From positions 124,001-188,000 of the forward strand of contig NZ_ML142848.1 in the NCBI RefSeq assembly GCF_004138485.1: a stretch of 64,000 nt of DNA, written 5' to 3'. How positions within the stretch are numbered: the stretch's first letter is position 1; each line of letters starts with the position of its first letter. Shown here one piece after another: positions 50,489-59,059 of this stretch. Both the position numbers and the translations under genes were made by a program. The notes under the pieces are model-generated. The model had not been told where the DNA came from. It saw only the letters and a list, made by a program, of their open reading frames with translations, and made no database searches. This DNA comes from Peristeroidobacter soli (GTDB taxonomy: Bacteria > Pseudomonadota > Gammaproteobacteria > Steroidobacterales > Steroidobacteraceae).

Positions 50489-52173
50489 TTCACACGCTCG
50501 AACGCCACATCTTTGATCCAGCCGAACTGGTTGGTCAGATCGAGGCCATTGATGAGACCGTCCCGGCCACGCTTGAAGCGCACGACCATTCGATTATCCA
50601 GGTCGTAGAACTCATCCTGCAGCAGCGGCTCGAAGCGCCACGCTTTGGCTTTATCGCCCTGCTCCACGATGCGCGCCGTGAGTTGCCCGCCCTGCACACT
50701 GAAGCGATACGTTGCACTCAGCTCAGCGCTGAGATAGTCCCCCGCGTAGCTCGCCATCTGCGCCGACGTAGGCGCCACCGGCTGGACTCGCGCAAACACG
50801 CCGGATCCATACTTCCTGCCCTCGACCTGACGCAGCGTACTGGCGGCAGCATCCACCGGCCCGCCGAACTCGATAATGATGTTCTCTTCATTACGGAAGC
50901 GCGCCGGTGCGAGCGGCAGGAAGTCATATCGTTTGGCGTCACCATCGACAATGAGCTTGTTGTCGCCCGCCTTCACCAGCATCGGGAGCCGCAGCTCCGG
51001 CTCGCGATACACACCCGCGAAACGATCGAGTTGAGCGCGAGTGAGTCGAATCGTCGACTCCCCTCCCGCCGCTTTGCCTTGTGGCGCCAGCCCCAGGAAA
51101 ATATCGGCGACCGCCATCACGACTTCCTGCGCATACACGCCGTTGTTACAGAAGCCGAACACACCGAGCTTGCGCTGCGGAAACATCATGGCGAGCGCCT
51201 TGTAGCCCTCGCCCGATCCGCTGTGCGCCACCTGTTCGATGCCGCGATAGGGATTGAGCCGTAGACCGAACCCATAGTCCAGGGCAGTCCCGTCGAGCAA
51301 GCGACCCGGAGTGCGCAGCAGTTTCGTGAGCGCCGTGCCACCGGCCAGACCACTTCGTTCTGCGAACAGGTTATTGGCCCACTTCGCGTAGTCATCGAGC
51401 GTCGTCATCAGTCCGCCCGATCCGAGATGCGCCGGTGCTTCCCCATCGGTATTGCGCCAACCGTTCTTGACGCGAGAGTACGGCAACGCGCGCCCCGCAG
51501 TACCGCGAGTGCCCGATCCGAAATACGTATGCGTCATACCGAGCGGTCGAAAGATATTCTCCTCGGCGTAAGCAGCAAGCGACTTGCGCGTCGTTCGCTG
51601 GATGATCTCAGCCAACAGCAGATAGCCGCCGTTACCGTAGAGATACTGCGTGCCCGGTTCGAAGTTCAGCGCGCGCTGGCGAGCGAGCAAGGCGACGCGA
51701 GCGGCCTGTGTCTCATATCGTTCCGGATTGCCGGTGAGGCTCACCAGCCTGCCATGATCGCGTATCCCGTCCGTGTGATAGACCAGCTCCGCAATGGTGA
51801 TCGGCCGTCCATAGTCGGGCATCTCCGGCAGATACTTGCGGATGTCGTCGTCCAGACTGAAATACTTCTGCTGGGCGGCAATCGCGACCGCCGCGGCGGT
51901 GAACTGCTTGGTGATCGAAGCGACGCCAAACACCAGCTCAGGGGTATTGCGCGCCTTCGATTCCATATCCGCGAGCCCGTAGGCGTCCTTGAAGGCCCAT
52001 TGCCCATCCTGAAGCACTCCGACCGCGCATCCCGGCTCGCCCGCTTTCTCCTGACTCGCGAGAAACGCCGCGGCCCGCGCCGCCGGCGTGCCCGACGCCG
52101 CCGCGTGCGTCATGCACGAGGCGAGCGCCAACACGAGCGGCAGCACCGATCGGACTGTCGTCATGACTTTCAC
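50485..52173 (-). CDS. Exported serine hydrolase of the beta-lactamase/D-aminopeptidase family
   Basis: The active-site motifs are SITK (residues 86-89), YGN (179-181, in place of YSN) and HSG (317-319). A signal peptide (LPLVLALASCMTHAAA) precedes them. The 562-residue length includes about 180 extra C-terminal residues forming beta-rich domains (RFAGVYREPELRLPMLV and MASYAGDYLSAELSATYRF), as in DmpB-like D-aminopeptidases. The start is GTG 52173, two bases after the siderophore-receptor stop; ATG 52164 is an alternative. It is coupled to the EreA-like gene and likely acts on the ligand of the receptor encoded upstream. Beta-lactamase activity is not implied. Confidence 0.87.
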   Translation of the reverse strand: MKVMTTVRSVLPLVLALASCMTHAAASGTPAARAAAFLASQEKAGEPGCAVGVLQDGQWAFKDAYGLADMESKARNTPELVFGVASITKQFTAAAVAIAAQQKYFSLDDDIRKYLPEMPDYGRPITIAELVYHTDGIRDHGRLVSLTGNPERYETQAARVALLARQRALNFEPGTQYLYGNGGYLLLAEIIQRTTRKSLAAYAEENIFRPLGMTHTYFGSGTRGTAGRALPYSRVKNGWRNTDGEAPAHLGSGGLMTTLDDYAKWANNLFAERSGLAGGTALTKLLRTPGRLLDGTALDYGFGLRLNPYRGIEQVAHSGSGEGYKALAMMFPQRKLGVFGFCNNGVYAQEVVMAVADIFLGLAPQGKAAGGESTIRLTRAQLDRFAGVYREPELRLPMLVKAGDNKLIVDGDAKRYDFLPLAPARFRNEENIIIEFGGPVDAAASTLRQVEGRKYGSGVFARVQPVAPTSAQMASYAGDYLSAELSATYRFSVQGGQLTARIVEQGDKAKAWRFEPLLQDEFYDLDNRMVVRFKRGRDGLINGLDLTNQFGWIKDVAFERVK

Positions 52174-52175
52174 GC

Positions 52176-54527
52176 TTACAGCTTGTAGCCGATACGCACC
52201 AGATAGTTTCGATAGGCGTCGTAAGAGATGCGGTTGGCCGAGATCGCCGAATACACGTCCTCATCCGTAACGTTGTTCACCAGCAGACTGATCTCGAAAT
52301 GCTGATTCAAGGGATAGTACGCACCGAGATCGACCCGAGTGTGGCCCGGCAGACGCAATGTGTTCTGATCGTCGGCAAAGCGCGCATTGACGTTCTGTAC
52401 CGCGATGGAGAACGCCAGACCGTCGAACCAGCCACCGACCAGGTCGTATCGAGACATGAGCGAGAACGTGTTCTTCGGGGCGTTGGCCAACTCGTTGCCG
52501 TCCAACACGCGATCGGTGCTGTTCACCTCCGTCTTCATGTGCGCGAAGGCGGCGTACAGCGTCCAGTTCGGCAGCGGCTGACCGTTCACCGACAGCTCCA
52601 CACCCTGCGACTTCACATCGCCGAGCGGCAACTGGAAGCCCGGATTGTTCGGATCCGGCGCGAGCACGTCGGGCTTCTCGACCTGGAACACCGCGAGGTT
52701 GCCGATCAACCCCGAGCGGCCGAGCGTGACCTTGGCGCCTGCCTCGATCTGATTGCCTTCTTCGGGCGGAAACGGCTTTGCACCAGCGGTCGTGCCACTG
52801 CGCGGCAGGAACGACTCGGAGCGATTCGCGAACAGCGAGATGTCCGGCGTGAGCTCGTACACCGCGCCGAACTGCGTCGGCCACGCGTCCTGCGACAGTT
52901 TGGTCGTGACCCGGTTGGTGGTGCCCGCCGCCTGGAAAACGTTTTCCGATTCGATCTTCGCGTAGCGCACGCCGAGAATGACGTGCAACCTCTCGGCGAA
53001 AGAGATGCGGTCTTGCAGGAACATGCCGGTGGTATCGGTCTTGATGCCCGAGCCATTGATCAGCAGCGGATTGGGAATCACCGAGTTGTAGACCGGCGCG
53101 TACAGATCGAGCGGCGTGGTCGCGATGTTGGCGCGTCCCTTGAAATTGTCCTGATCCTGCGACAGATAGTCGCCGCCGATCACGAAACGATGCCGCGCCG
53201 GACCGGTCTCGAACTCTCCGGCCAGATCCAGGCGCCCGGCGATGTCATCGCCGCGTGAATCGATGGCCAGGAAGCGCAACCGGCGCAGCGTGCGAAAGTC
53301 CGTGTTCAGAAAGCCGTTGGACACGATGTCCGCGGCGTCCTCCTGACCGTACGTGTAAGTGGTCACCAGCTGCGCAGTCAGCGTATCGGTGAAGGAATGT
53401 TTCAGTCGCGCTTCGATGCGTCGGGCATTGCGCGTCGTCCCCACCTCCTCCTCGTCCGGATTGGCGGGGAAGAACGAGCGGCGATAGTCGCCGTTGGGAT
53501 TCGGCGTGATCAATCCGGCCGCGGGTCCGCCGAGCCAGGTGCCCGCGCCCCATTCATTGCGCGAGTACAAGCCTTCCAGCGTCAGCAGCGTGCGATCCGA
53601 AAGATCGATCTCGACGACCGGCGCCACGACGATCTTGTTCAAGCTCCAGTAGTCCAGAAAGGATTCGCGATCGCGCCACTCGGCGTTCAAGCGCACGCGC
53701 ACGCTGTCGGACAGCGGACCGCCCACGTCGATGGAATAACGCTGATCGTTGTAGCTGCCGAAGCCCGCCTCGGCGCTGAGATGAAATGCATCCTTCGGCC
53801 GCTTGGTCACGACGTTCACGACCGCACCGGGCTGCATCGAGCCGTACAGGACCGACGCCGGCCCCATCAGCACTTCGACGCGCTCCGCGTTGACCAGGTC
53901 GGCACCGTGATTCATGGTGTCGAGCGTCACGCCGTTGATGGTGCGAACGGATTGAAAGCCACGGATCACCGTCTCGCCCGGATTGAAACCGAACTCCGAA
54001 TAGCGCGATGCGGAAGTCGGCACGAAACGCAGCACGTTGTACGTATCGACGGCGGCCACGCTCTCCAGAAACTCCGGATTGAACGCGGTGAGGGTTTGCG
54101 GAATGTCTTTCTGCGTGTACTGAGTTGCGCGACCGAATACCGTCACGGTATCGAGCACAACTTCCGACAGGGTGTCCGCGCTGGACTCTTCCTTCGTCGA
54201 CGCAGTTGCCTGACGGATCATCAACGCGCCCGATGACGAGCGAACCGCGACCAGACCGCTATCCTGCAGCAAGCGCTCGAGCGCGGCTTCGGCGGTGAAC
54301 TCGCCCTTCAACTCCGGCGCAGTGAGCTTTTCGACGAACTCGCTGCTGACGATGATCTGCTGTCCGGAGATCTGCCCGAAGCGCTGCAACGCCTGCGACA
54401 TCGGTTGCGCAGACAGATCGAAATGATAACTGGGCACTTCAGCGGCGACCGCGGCTCCCATCAACGCCGCCGCGACAGCAACTACCAGCGGCGAGGCCGC
54501 CTTCGAGAATGTTCGGACCATACGCAT
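52176..54527 (-). CDS. STN-containing TonB-dependent siderophore receptor (FpvA/FhuE type)
   Basis: The 783-residue receptor has a signal peptide, an STN domain (YHFDLSAQPMSQALQRFGQISGQQIIVSS), a TonB-box region (VVLDTVTVFGR), and a plug with siderophore-receptor wording (VRGFQSVRTINGVTLD altered as IRGFQSVRTINGV; VEVLMGPASVLYGSMQPGAVVNVVTKRP). The barrel ends YRNYLVRIGYKL. The STN domain links it to the FecR/sigma pair encoded upstream. It differs from the other four receptors of the window in resembling ferric-siderophore receptors, so ferric iron complexed to a siderophore is the best-supported ligand. The downstream serine hydrolase, EreA-like enzyme and iron-binding protein fit this. Confidence 0.92.
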   Translation of the reverse strand: MRMVRTFSKAASPLVVAVAAALMGAAVAAEVPSYHFDLSAQPMSQALQRFGQISGQQIIVSSEFVEKLTAPELKGEFTAEAALERLLQDSGLVAVRSSSGALMIRQATASTKEESSADTLSEVVLDTVTVFGRATQYTQKDIPQTLTAFNPEFLESVAAVDTYNVLRFVPTSASRYSEFGFNPGETVIRGFQSVRTINGVTLDTMNHGADLVNAERVEVLMGPASVLYGSMQPGAVVNVVTKRPKDAFHLSAEAGFGSYNDQRYSIDVGGPLSDSVRVRLNAEWRDRESFLDYWSLNKIVVAPVVEIDLSDRTLLTLEGLYSRNEWGAGTWLGGPAAGLITPNPNGDYRRSFFPANPDEEEVGTTRNARRIEARLKHSFTDTLTAQLVTTYTYGQEDAADIVSNGFLNTDFRTLRRLRFLAIDSRGDDIAGRLDLAGEFETGPARHRFVIGGDYLSQDQDNFKGRANIATTPLDLYAPVYNSVIPNPLLINGSGIKTDTTGMFLQDRISFAERLHVILGVRYAKIESENVFQAAGTTNRVTTKLSQDAWPTQFGAVYELTPDISLFANRSESFLPRSGTTAGAKPFPPEEGNQIEAGAKVTLGRSGLIGNLAVFQVEKPDVLAPDPNNPGFQLPLGDVKSQGVELSVNGQPLPNWTLYAAFAHMKTEVNSTDRVLDGNELANAPKNTFSLMSRYDLVGGWFDGLAFSIAVQNVNARFADDQNTLRLPGHTRVDLGAYYPLNQHFEISLLVNNVTDEDVYSAISANRISYDAYRNYLVRIGYKL

Positions 54528-54621
54528 GCCTTATAAGAATGTGGGCGCTGACCGTTTCGCGCTCCCCTGCAAGGACAGACGACGGTTTTCAGAAAACCCT
54601 CAAGGCAGACGGATGAATTTT

Positions 54622-55683
54622 TCAGCGATGATTGAGCGCGATGGCGCCGTCGGCGGTGGTGCTGGCGATCACCGGCAGATATTCGGTGACGGTGCTGATG
54701 AAGCCATCGGTGTCGCCGGCATTGAAGAAGCCGGTGATGCGCAAGTTGGCAATGCGCGGATCCGCAATCAGCAGGCGTTGCGATGAATAATGACTCATCC
54801 TTTCGATGACGGAAGCGAGCGACTCGTCGTCGAACACCAGATGCCCGCTCTCCCACGCACTCACGTGCGCGGCGCTGACAGGCCCCACCTCAGGCATCGT
54901 GCCCGATCGAAGCGCAAGCTGCTCGCCGGCAGTGAGCTGGACGAACGGTGCACTGCCGCTCGTGATGATGGTGCCGGAGTTGATGATCTGGTCGCGCAGC
55001 GTGGCCACATCGACTTCAGCGCTCTGTGGAGCGACGACCACTCGACCCTCGAGCAAGGTCACTCGCAATTCCGGCCCGAGCGTATCGATATTGAACGAGG
55101 TGCCCACGGCGATGACCTGCTGACCGCGCGCCTTCACGGAGAAAGGTCTCGACGTATCGTGCGCGACATCGAAGCGCGCCTGGCCGTGCGACAGAACGAG
55201 TATGCGACGCTCTTTCGAATAGCGCACCTGCACTTCACTGTTCGAATCCAAGGTGACGCGCGAGTCATCGCTCAGCGTCACGACCCGGCGCTCACCCATC
55301 GACGTGCTATAGGTCTCCGGACGCGTCAGGCCCCACGTGGTCAGAGCGCCGACCACCATGAGCACCATCGCGGCGGCGACGATGCGCCGACCGGAATCGA
55401 TCGATGACCACCACCGATGCTCTTTGGCCGCACGCGCAGCGGCGGCGTCCGCGAGCGCGAGACGACGCAGCTCCTCGCCCTCATCCGATGTTTCATGTTC
55501 GTCCAGCAAGCTCCAGGCGCCGCGCACCTGCTGCCAGGCGGCCGAATTGAGCGGACTTTCGCTGAGCCACGCGACGAACTCACTGCTGGTGTCGAGCCCC
55601 GACGACTCGAAATACACCTGCCACGCGGTCGCCTCCTCCAACGCGACGCTGCCCGGCTCGATCTCGACCGATGCGCGACTCAT
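54622..55683 (-). CDS. FecR-family anti-sigma factor/sensor
   Basis: The FecR layout is visible: an N-terminal sigma-binding region (ATAWQVYFESSGLDTSSEFVAWLSESPLNSAAWQQVRGAW begins it), a membrane segment near residues 104-120 (IVAAAMVLMVVGALTTWGL), and the periplasmic domain TSMGERRVVTLSDDSRVTLDSNSEVQVRYS. The C-terminus contains an STN-like part (ASVIERMSHYSSQRLLI). At 353 residues it is slightly long. It overlaps the sigma gene by 4 bp (ATGA) and precedes the siderophore receptor by 94 bp. It should signal siderophore binding to the sigma factor. Confidence 0.92.
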   Translation of the reverse strand: MSRASVEIEPGSVALEEATAWQVYFESSGLDTSSEFVAWLSESPLNSAAWQQVRGAWSLLDEHETSDEGEELRRLALADAAAARAAKEHRWWSSIDSGRRIVAAAMVLMVVGALTTWGLTRPETYSTSMGERRVVTLSDDSRVTLDSNSEVQVRYSKERRILVLSHGQARFDVAHDTSRPFSVKARGQQVIAVGTSFNIDTLGPELRVTLLEGRVVVAPQSAEVDVATLRDQIINSGTIITSGSAPFVQLTAGEQLALRSGTMPEVGPVSAAHVSAWESGHLVFDDESLASVIERMSHYSSQRLLIADPRIANLRITGFFNAGDTDGFISTVTEYLPVIASTTADGAIALNHR

Positions 55684-56231
55684 TGCTGGGTCACCTCGGG
55701 CTGTCGGCCATAGCGCGAGGCCAGATGCAACGACGCCCGCATCACGTGCTTCTCGACACTGCTGATGGAAATGCCATAACGCTCGGCGATGTCCTTGTGC
55801 TTCATTTTCTCGAGCCGGAACAGCACGAAGATGTTGCGCGTCCGCTCGCCCAGCTCATCGAGCGTACGTACCACATCTTCGAGCGACGAGCGGCTGCTCA
55901 GAATGCGCTCGGGCGAGAGCGTCTGGGCGAACTCACCCTCCAGCTCCGGGCCCGCGGTGTCGTCGAGCCGCACGAAGCCCGGCAGGCCGGCGCGCAACTG
56001 GCGGCGCCGCTGGTCGCGCAACAGATTGATCGCGACCTTGAAGACGAAGTTGGCGGCGTGCTCGATACGCCGGCGGTCCGTGCTCAGAACCCTCAGCAGC
56101 ACTTCCTGCGCCAGATCCTCCGCTTCGCGCCGGTCCTTGATGCGACGGGAAAAAAACGCGATGAGCGGCCCGCGAAATTGCGCGGACAGGTCACTTTGCA
56201 AGCTGGCGGCAGACGCTGGGTGATCGCTCAT
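55680..56231 (-). CDS. ECF RNA polymerase sigma factor, FecI type
   Basis: The protein of 183 residues has region 2 (FFSRRIKDRREAEDLAQEVLLRVLS) and region 4 (TLDELGERTRNIFVLFRLEKMKHKDIAERYGIS) of ECF sigma factors. ATG at 56231 (MSDHPASAA) is chosen because the longer in-frame extension back to 56612 runs into the neighbouring gene and lacks family similarity. It is the first gene of an 11-gene co-directional run ending at 39742. Its probable target is the siderophore receptor. A weak -10-like match (TGTCCTT on the minus strand) lies at 54571-54577. Confidence 0.9.
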   Translation of the reverse strand: MSDHPASAASLQSDLSAQFRGPLIAFFSRRIKDRREAEDLAQEVLLRVLSTDRRRIEHAANFVFKVAINLLRDQRRRQLRAGLPGFVRLDDTAGPELEGEFAQTLSPERILSSRSSLEDVVRTLDELGERTRNIFVLFRLEKMKHKDIAERYGISISSVEKHVMRASLHLASRYGRQPEVTQQ

Positions 56232-56359
56232 AAGCACCGACCATAGTGGTGTCGCGCTGGCGTCGTCGGCGGCGCTTACAGGACATATATAACACAGCCC
56301 GCCGGCACGGCTCACCAAAAGGACCGACCGCTTTGCATTCAGGGCCGGCCCCGCTGTGC

Positions 56360-57388
56360 TCAGTGCGACAACTCCGGCGCCAGGGCCAGCCGGAAGCCCA
56401 GATTGATCAAGCGGCCGCCCTCCGGCGTCACGCCGAAGCGCTGCGCCGAGCGGTTGTCGAACACGGGGTTGTTCCAGCCACCGCCGCGCACGACGCGACG
56501 GATGCCCGAGGTCGGGCCAAGCGGGTCGGTCACCGCGCCGCCAGGCAGAGGACGCTCGTACCAATCCATCGACCACTCCCACACATTGCCGATCATGTCG
56601 TAGAGGCCCCACGCATTCGGTTGCTTCAGACCGACGTGGCGCGGACCGGCAATGGTCGGCGTGGAGTACTGGCGCTCCGGCCGATAGGAAACATCGAAGC
56701 CGCGACCGCTATAACCGATCGCACTGTTGCCCGCGTACCAGGCCAGCGGATCGAGCGCGGGCGCATTGCTCTGACCTAGAATTTCGAGCGTGCCCTTGTA
56801 GATCGCTCCCGTCGTTCCTGCGCGGGCGGCATATTCCCATTCGGCATCGGTGGGCAATCGATAGACATACCCTTTGGGCAAGCGCCCCGCGGCATGCTCG
56901 CGCCGATTGAGCTTGTCGCAGAAGGCCATCGCATCGGTCCAGCTCACCAGATACATCGCCACCGCATCGCTGGTATCGCCGAGCAATGCGTCGGAGCTGG
57001 TGGCGTTGGCGATGGTGGCGCCGTGCATCTCGACAGTGCGCAGCTCGCGCTTGCCGTTGTTATAGACCTTCTTGTCGTTGAACACTTGATCCGCGGCCGC
57101 CTGCAGATCGGTCCCCATCACGGCACGCCATTGACCATGAGTCACTTCATAACGACCGATCCAGAAGGGCTTGCTGATCGTGACCTTGGTCAACGGCTCC
57201 TCGTCCGTTTCGCGCGCGGGCTCATCGGCGGGACTGCCCATCACGAACGAGCCCGCCGGTATCGGCATGAGCTCGAGCTCGATGTCCGGCACGGTGCGCG
57301 GTTCGAGAGGTTGCGACGCTTCGGCAAAGCACGCGACGAGCATGGTGGCGAAGAACATCGCGAATCGGTGAGGCTGCGGTCGGTACAT
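56360..57388 (-). CDS. Exported SUMF1/FGE-domain protein without the FGE cysteines
   Basis: The fold is that of formylglycine-generating enzyme and related proteins: PIPAGSFVMGS, PFWIGRYEVTHGQWRAVMG, YRLPTDAEWEYAARAGT, NAWGLYDMIGNVWEWSMDWY and RVVRGGGWNN. The paired cysteines that bind copper in aerobic FGE, expected near the C-terminal NRSAQRFG segment, are absent. It is therefore unlikely to activate sulfatases; it may be a C-type-lectin-like binding or accessory protein. ATG at 57388 follows AGGA and gives a signal peptide (MYRPQPHRFAMFFATMLVACFAEA). It lies downstream of the alpha/beta hydrolase gene in the same direction, separated by a hairpin. Confidence 0.85.
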   Translation of the reverse strand: MYRPQPHRFAMFFATMLVACFAEASQPLEPRTVPDIELELMPIPAGSFVMGSPADEPARETDEEPLTKVTISKPFWIGRYEVTHGQWRAVMGTDLQAAADQVFNDKKVYNNGKRELRTVEMHGATIANATSSDALLGDTSDAVAMYLVSWTDAMAFCDKLNRREHAAGRLPKGYVYRLPTDAEWEYAARAGTTGAIYKGTLEILGQSNAPALDPLAWYAGNSAIGYSGRGFDVSYRPERQYSTPTIAGPRHVGLKQPNAWGLYDMIGNVWEWSMDWYERPLPGGAVTDPLGPTSGIRRVVRGGGWNNPVFDNRSAQRFGVTPEGGRLINLGFRLALAPELSH

Positions 57389-57462
57389 GCGCTTTCCTGT
57401 AGTCAGGCACAACGGCACGCAAGCCTATACAGACGCGCAACCCCTGCTTAGCAATTGAGACG

Positions 57463-57490
57463 CCGGCCCGGTCCACACGGACCGAGCCGG
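57463..57490 (-). terminator. Hairpin between alpha/beta hydrolase and SUMF1-like genes
   Basis: CCGGCCCGGTCC (57463-57474) and GGACCGAGCCGG (57479-57490) form a 12-bp stem with one mismatch and a 4-base loop. It starts 16 bp after the hydrolase stop. There is no T-run on the minus strand, so termination may be partial. Confidence 0.45.
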
Positions 57491-57506
57491 AACGCAGCGA
57501 CGGGGC

Positions 57507-58397
57507 TCAAGGCAGATTCTTCTCCGCCTGATTGCTCCACGAAGTGTTGGTGTTGATCTCGGGCGTCGTGCCGACGAAGGCGCCACGCGCTGTGCTGTCG
57601 CCGCGCAGGGTGTACATCAACCACGCATTGATATAACCAAGGAAGCCACCGCCGCTGTTTTGAATCGTGTTGTGCCCCGCGCCCTTGAGCACGGCCTTCG
57701 CGGCGGCTCCGGGAACCTGATTGTAGAAGCCCGTCTGCGTGGACGCAGACGCGATGATGATGTCGGTGGAGCCGCTCAGGAACAACACCGGGACGGTGAG
57801 TTGGTCGACATAGTATTCGTCTCCCGCACTCACCCAGATCGTATTCGGCAGAGCGATCGTCACCGCCGTTTTGATCAGGCCATTCGAATGATTGGTGACG
57901 TTCACCGTGCCGCCCGCGCCCTGCGAATGACCGATGGCGCCGACTTTGCCGGTGTCGAGCTTCTGATAAAAGAGACTGGCGCTGTCGCTGTCTCTGGCCA
58001 CCATATATTGAGCGGCCGCCAACATCTCCGCGCCGGTGCCGGTGGTGGGATCGTCGACCGCCACGACCACGAATCCCCACGACGCCAGATGATTGAGCAA
58101 GCCGTAGTAGTTGCTCGGCGTCGCGTTACTGCCGTTGCCCCAGGTGATGATGGGATGGCGCATGCCACCCGCCCCGAGCGTGGTCGGATAGTACAAGTTG
58201 TAGACGAGCCCGGACGTGTCGGTGACCGTCGCGGTGCTGACAGAGAAGGTGCCCGCGGTTTTATATGTCGTCTCAATGGTGTTGGCCGCGGCGGCCGGAC
58301 GCACGACGCCGACCATCCCGATCGTCAACGCGCCCACCGCCCAGACGATGGCAGCCGCGGCGCTCAGTGAACGCATCATCCGTTCTGCGATTTTCAT
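57507..58397 (-). CDS. Exported alpha/beta hydrolase (dienelactone hydrolase/PET-hydrolase-like family)
   Basis: The predicted triad is S158 (GAIGHSQGAGG), D212 (SGSTDIII) and H242 (KGAGHNTI). The region ITWGNGSNATPSNYYGLLNHLASWGFVVVAVD resembles the cutinase/PETase-like and chlorophyllase-like hydrolases. A signal peptide is clear (LSAAAAIVWAVGALTIGMVGVVRPAAA). The 296-residue length fits. Substrate is likely an ester; polyester or lipid esters are possible, but the sequence does not decide. Promoter sequences are probably in the AT-rich 239-bp divergent region shared with the BlaI-type gene. Confidence 0.85.
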   Translation of the reverse strand: MKIAERMMRSLSAAAAIVWAVGALTIGMVGVVRPAAAANTIETTYKTAGTFSVSTATVTDTSGLVYNLYYPTTLGAGGMRHPIITWGNGSNATPSNYYGLLNHLASWGFVVVAVDDPTTGTGAEMLAAAQYMVARDSDSASLFYQKLDTGKVGAIGHSQGAGGTVNVTNHSNGLIKTAVTIALPNTIWVSAGDEYYVDQLTVPVLFLSGSTDIIIASASTQTGFYNQVPGAAAKAVLKGAGHNTIQNSGGGFLGYINAWLMYTLRGDSTARGAFVGTTPEINTNTSWSNQAEKNLP

Positions 58398-58609
58398 TCG
58401 TATCCCCCGACCGGAGCTGGCATGGGGGCCGCGGCGGTCTCCGGTGCCTGGCCCGCCGTGGCCCTCGATTTTTAATTGTTGGTTCTCTTCTGTTTCGACT
58501 AATTCTGCATTTTTATTCGTATCTGTCCATAGTTTTTGAATACTCGGTCCGGGCCGTATCGGAGCCAGACCGGAACGCTTGAATTCGGCTCGGGACGTCT
58601 GTTACCGTC

Positions 58610-58621
58610 TGTAGCACTACA
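58610..58621. promoter_or_regulatory. Operator-like dyad before the BlaI-type gene
   Basis: TGTAGCACTACA is a perfect 5-bp inverted repeat (TGTAG/CTACA) 15 bp before the ATG. Part of it recurs as GTAGCACT at 58626-58633, a direct repeat 15 bp apart. Half-sites resembling TGTAG/CTACA are typical of BlaI/MecI operators, so autorepression is likely. Confidence 0.55.
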
Positions 58622-58636
58622 AAAGGTAGCACTCGT

Positions 58637-59059
58637 ATGAAAGCAACCAAGGCCGAGCTCGGCGAGCTGGAACGCGCGGTGATGAACATCGTGTGGGCGA
58701 ACAGCTCGCTCAGTGCCGAAGCCATCCGGGAAAAACTGGACCGAGGACTCAAGGAGACCACCGTTCGCACGGTGCTGCGCAGGCTCGAGACCAAGGGCTT
58801 GGTGAGTCACAAAGTCGAGAACCGGACGTTCATGTATGAAGCCGCCGAGCCTCGACGCAAAGTCGCGGCTCGCGCCATCAAACGTATCGTCGACTGGTTT
58901 TGTGACGGCTCGGTCGACGAAGTGCTGGTGGGACTGGTCGACGCGAAGATGGTCGACCGAGCTCAGGTCGATCGGCTGCTGAACGCCATCGAACAGGCGG
59001 AAAAACAGCCCAAGGACGCTTCACCCCCGCCTCGTTCCAGGAAAGGAGCACGCTCATGA
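58637..59059 (+). CDS. BlaI/MecI/CopY-family repressor
   Basis: The winged-helix protein of 140 residues starts LGELERAVMNIVWANSSLSAEAIREKL and continues with KETTVRTVLRRLETKGLVSHK, the family signature. It represses its own operon until a BlaR1-type membrane protease destroys it. The next gene, overlapping by 4 bp, encodes an M56 (BlaR1) peptidase, which makes a complete two-part sensor. The operator-like dyad at 58610-58621 lies directly before it. The C-terminal tail (QPKDASPPPRSRKGARS) is longer than in classic members. Confidence 0.92.
   Translation: MKATKAELGELERAVMNIVWANSSLSAEAIREKLDRGLKETTVRTVLRRLETKGLVSHKVENRTFMYEAAEPRRKVAARAIKRIVDWFCDGSVDEVLVGLVDAKMVDRAQVDRLLNAIEQAEKQPKDASPPPRSRKGARS

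Noticed and set aside
56232-56612. A 127-residue N-terminal extension of the sigma factor at 55680-56231
   Set aside because: The extension overlaps the SUMF1-like gene antisense or out of frame and has no sigma-factor similarity. ATG 56231 gives the normal ECF length.
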